Made by a program: the position numbers and the translations under genes | Assembly (NCBI GenBank): GCA_905373625.1 | Contig: CAJPTS010000082.1 | Span: 1 to 7,684 of the forward strand | Reading direction: 5' to 3' | Source of the DNA: Bacteroidia bacterium | GTDB lineage: Bacteria > Bacteroidota > Bacteroidia > Bacteroidales > CAJPTX01 | Length of the DNA: 7,684 nucleotides | Notes under the pieces: generated by a model | Told to the model about the DNA's origin: nothing | The model's database searches: none | What the model saw: the letters and a program-made list of their open reading frames with translations, nothing else | Shown here: in pieces, positions 7,015 to 7,684 of the stretch | How positions within the stretch are numbered: the stretch's first letter is position 1 | Layout of the letters: every line of letters starts with the position of its first letter

Positions 7015-7425
7015 TTACTGATGCTGCGCTTCCCATTCTAGGTAAAAATCTGGCTTGTACCAGAGTAACTGGTAGTGCATGTCCATAAAGACTTGTATGC
7101 TTTGTGCTGTAGTATGTAGCGCCTCGGTTTCCAGATCGTAGATCTTATACTCAAAAACAATCTTAGCAGCCTCTGTTGGGCAGTAAGTAATCTCTATCCG
7201 ATAGCTTTTACCGTATACAAGCGGGCGCAAGTACTTTATGTTGAGTTCTACGAGAGGGGCAAAAAAGCCATTGTCTGCAATGCGCATGTACTCCAAGGCA
7301 AACTCTTTCCCAAAAGCCTCGCGGGCGTCCTCCAGATAAAGTGGATAAGCACCATGCCAAACGACGCGCATAGAGTCTACCTCGCTGAAACGCACCGAAA
7401 AAATGTGCGTAGTTTTTAATTCCAT
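7015..7425 (-). CDS. Acyl-CoA/acyl-ACP thioesterase of the 4HBT (YbgC/ApeK-like) hotdog family
   Basis: This 136-residue single hotdog domain has a normal length for the 4-hydroxybenzoyl-CoA thioesterase family. The N-terminal signature is VRFSEVDSMRVVWHGAY (11-27), followed by YLEDAREAF (30-38). Asp17 matches the catalytic Asp of the Pseudomonas-type enzymes, and His24 and Glu32 are the usual conserved neighbours. LNIKYLRPLVYG (61-72) is the usual second conserved block. It hydrolyses a thioester; in APE clusters such a protein (ApeK type) may free the product or clear stalled chains, but its exact job there is not settled. The stop codon of the dehydratase gene before it lies 3 bp upstream of the ATG at 7425, so the two are co-transcribed and probably translationally coupled. 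Confidence 0.88.
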   Translation of the reverse strand: MELKTTHIFSVRFSEVDSMRVVWHGAYPLYLEDAREAFGKEFALEYMRIADNGFFAPLVELNIKYLRPLVYGKSYRIEITYCPTEAAKIVFEYKIYDLETEALHTTAQSIQVFMDMHYQLLWYKPDFYLEWEAQHQ

Positions 7426-7428
7426 TTT

Positions 7429-7684
7429 TTACGCTTGAGGTTCTGTAGGTTCTGGTGCTAGTGCAATTTTCATGGCGGTGGTAGCTATAATCTCCTCGTC
7501 CACCGAGACTCTCGCCGATACGAGGGTCATACCCATTATTTCTTGTTCTACCGTGACGAGCGTTTCTATCGTCTCTCCCACTCGGGGTAAGCGCACGATC
7601 TCAAAATCTTTTATAGCGCCGATGTAACCTACCTGCACCGAATCGGCTTTATTCACATAGAGGTTTATGAAACCTAAGCGTGCC
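7429..7684 (-). CDS. ApeP-like 3-hydroxyacyl-ACP dehydratase (hotdog fold), C-terminal fragment
   Basis: The last 84 residues of a hotdog-fold protein are present; the frame is open through the right edge, so the GTG at 7656 is not the start. The visible part runs ARLGFINLYVNKADSVQVGY, then IGAIKDFEIVRLPRVGETI and VEQEIMGMTLVSARVSVD, ending in an acidic Pro-rich tail (PEPTEP). The order GY.G..KDFE, PRVGE, V...V..DEE matches the second half of FabZ-like dehydratases such as ApeP. The half with the catalytic His and Glu/Asp lies outside the window, so activity cannot be judged. It would work with, or in complex with, the second dehydratase near the other end of the operon. Assignment rests on this pattern and on context; another hotdog protein type is possible. 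Confidence 0.7.
   Translation of the reverse strand, partial: ARLGFINLYVNKADSVQVGYIGAIKDFEIVRLPRVGETIETLVTVEQEIMGMTLVSARVSVDEEIIATTAMKIALAPEPTEPQA

Noticed and set aside
298..7684. Primary fatty-acid synthesis (fab) operon
   Set aside because: The LolA-like, ArnE-like and GT2-acyltransferase genes, the paired atypical dehydratases and the doubled ketosynthases do not fit a housekeeping fab operon, and no fabD, fabH or fabI is present in the window.

Overview
The window holds the distal part of a minus-strand biosynthetic operon that looks like an aryl polyene (APE)-type pigment cluster, a type II polyketide/fatty-acid-like system. It meets the 3' end of a plus-strand rodA gene (cell-shape peptidoglycan polymerase) at the left edge. 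Base composition (moderate GC by eye, not counted), the lack of clear Shine-Dalgarno sequences, the style of the RodA tail and the gene content suggest Bacteroidota, perhaps Bacteroidales near Porphyromonas. The taxon is an inference only.

Layout, read in the direction of transcription (right to left): the end of a hotdog-fold 3-hydroxyacyl-ACP dehydratase (cut by the right edge); a 4HBT-type thioesterase; a ketosynthase with an extra C-terminal domain (577 aa); an acyl carrier protein; a second ketosynthase with an extra C-terminal domain (582 aa); a four-helix ArnE/EamA-like membrane protein; a LolA-like exported protein; a second FabZ-like hotdog dehydratase; and a fused glycosyltransferase-2/PlsC-type acyltransferase. 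The operon ends 11 bp from the convergent rodA stop. All nine genes lie on one strand. Spacing is tight: two ATGA stop/start overlaps, overlaps of 22 and 11 bp, and gaps of 3 and 6 bp. Only two gaps are near 70 bp, on either side of the 577-aa ketosynthase gene.

How the genes probably work together: the ACP carries the growing chain, the two ketosynthases extend it, and the dehydratases make the conjugated double bonds. The thioesterase hydrolyses or edits acyl thioesters. The GT2/acyltransferase, LolA-like protein and ArnE-like membrane protein would attach the product to a lipid or sugar anchor and move it to the outer membrane. A ketoreductase, a starter-unit ligase or lyase, and an MMPL-type exporter are expected for such a cluster but are not in the window. 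They would lie beyond the right edge, as would the main promoter.

The most unusual features are the two ketosynthases, each fused to a cysteine-less second ketosynthase-like half domain (chain-length-factor-like); a FabZ-like dehydratase with Gln at the usual catalytic Glu position; and the pairing of a GT2-acyltransferase fusion with an ArnE-like flippase-type subunit. No RNA genes, mobile elements, CRISPR arrays or convincing terminators were seen.
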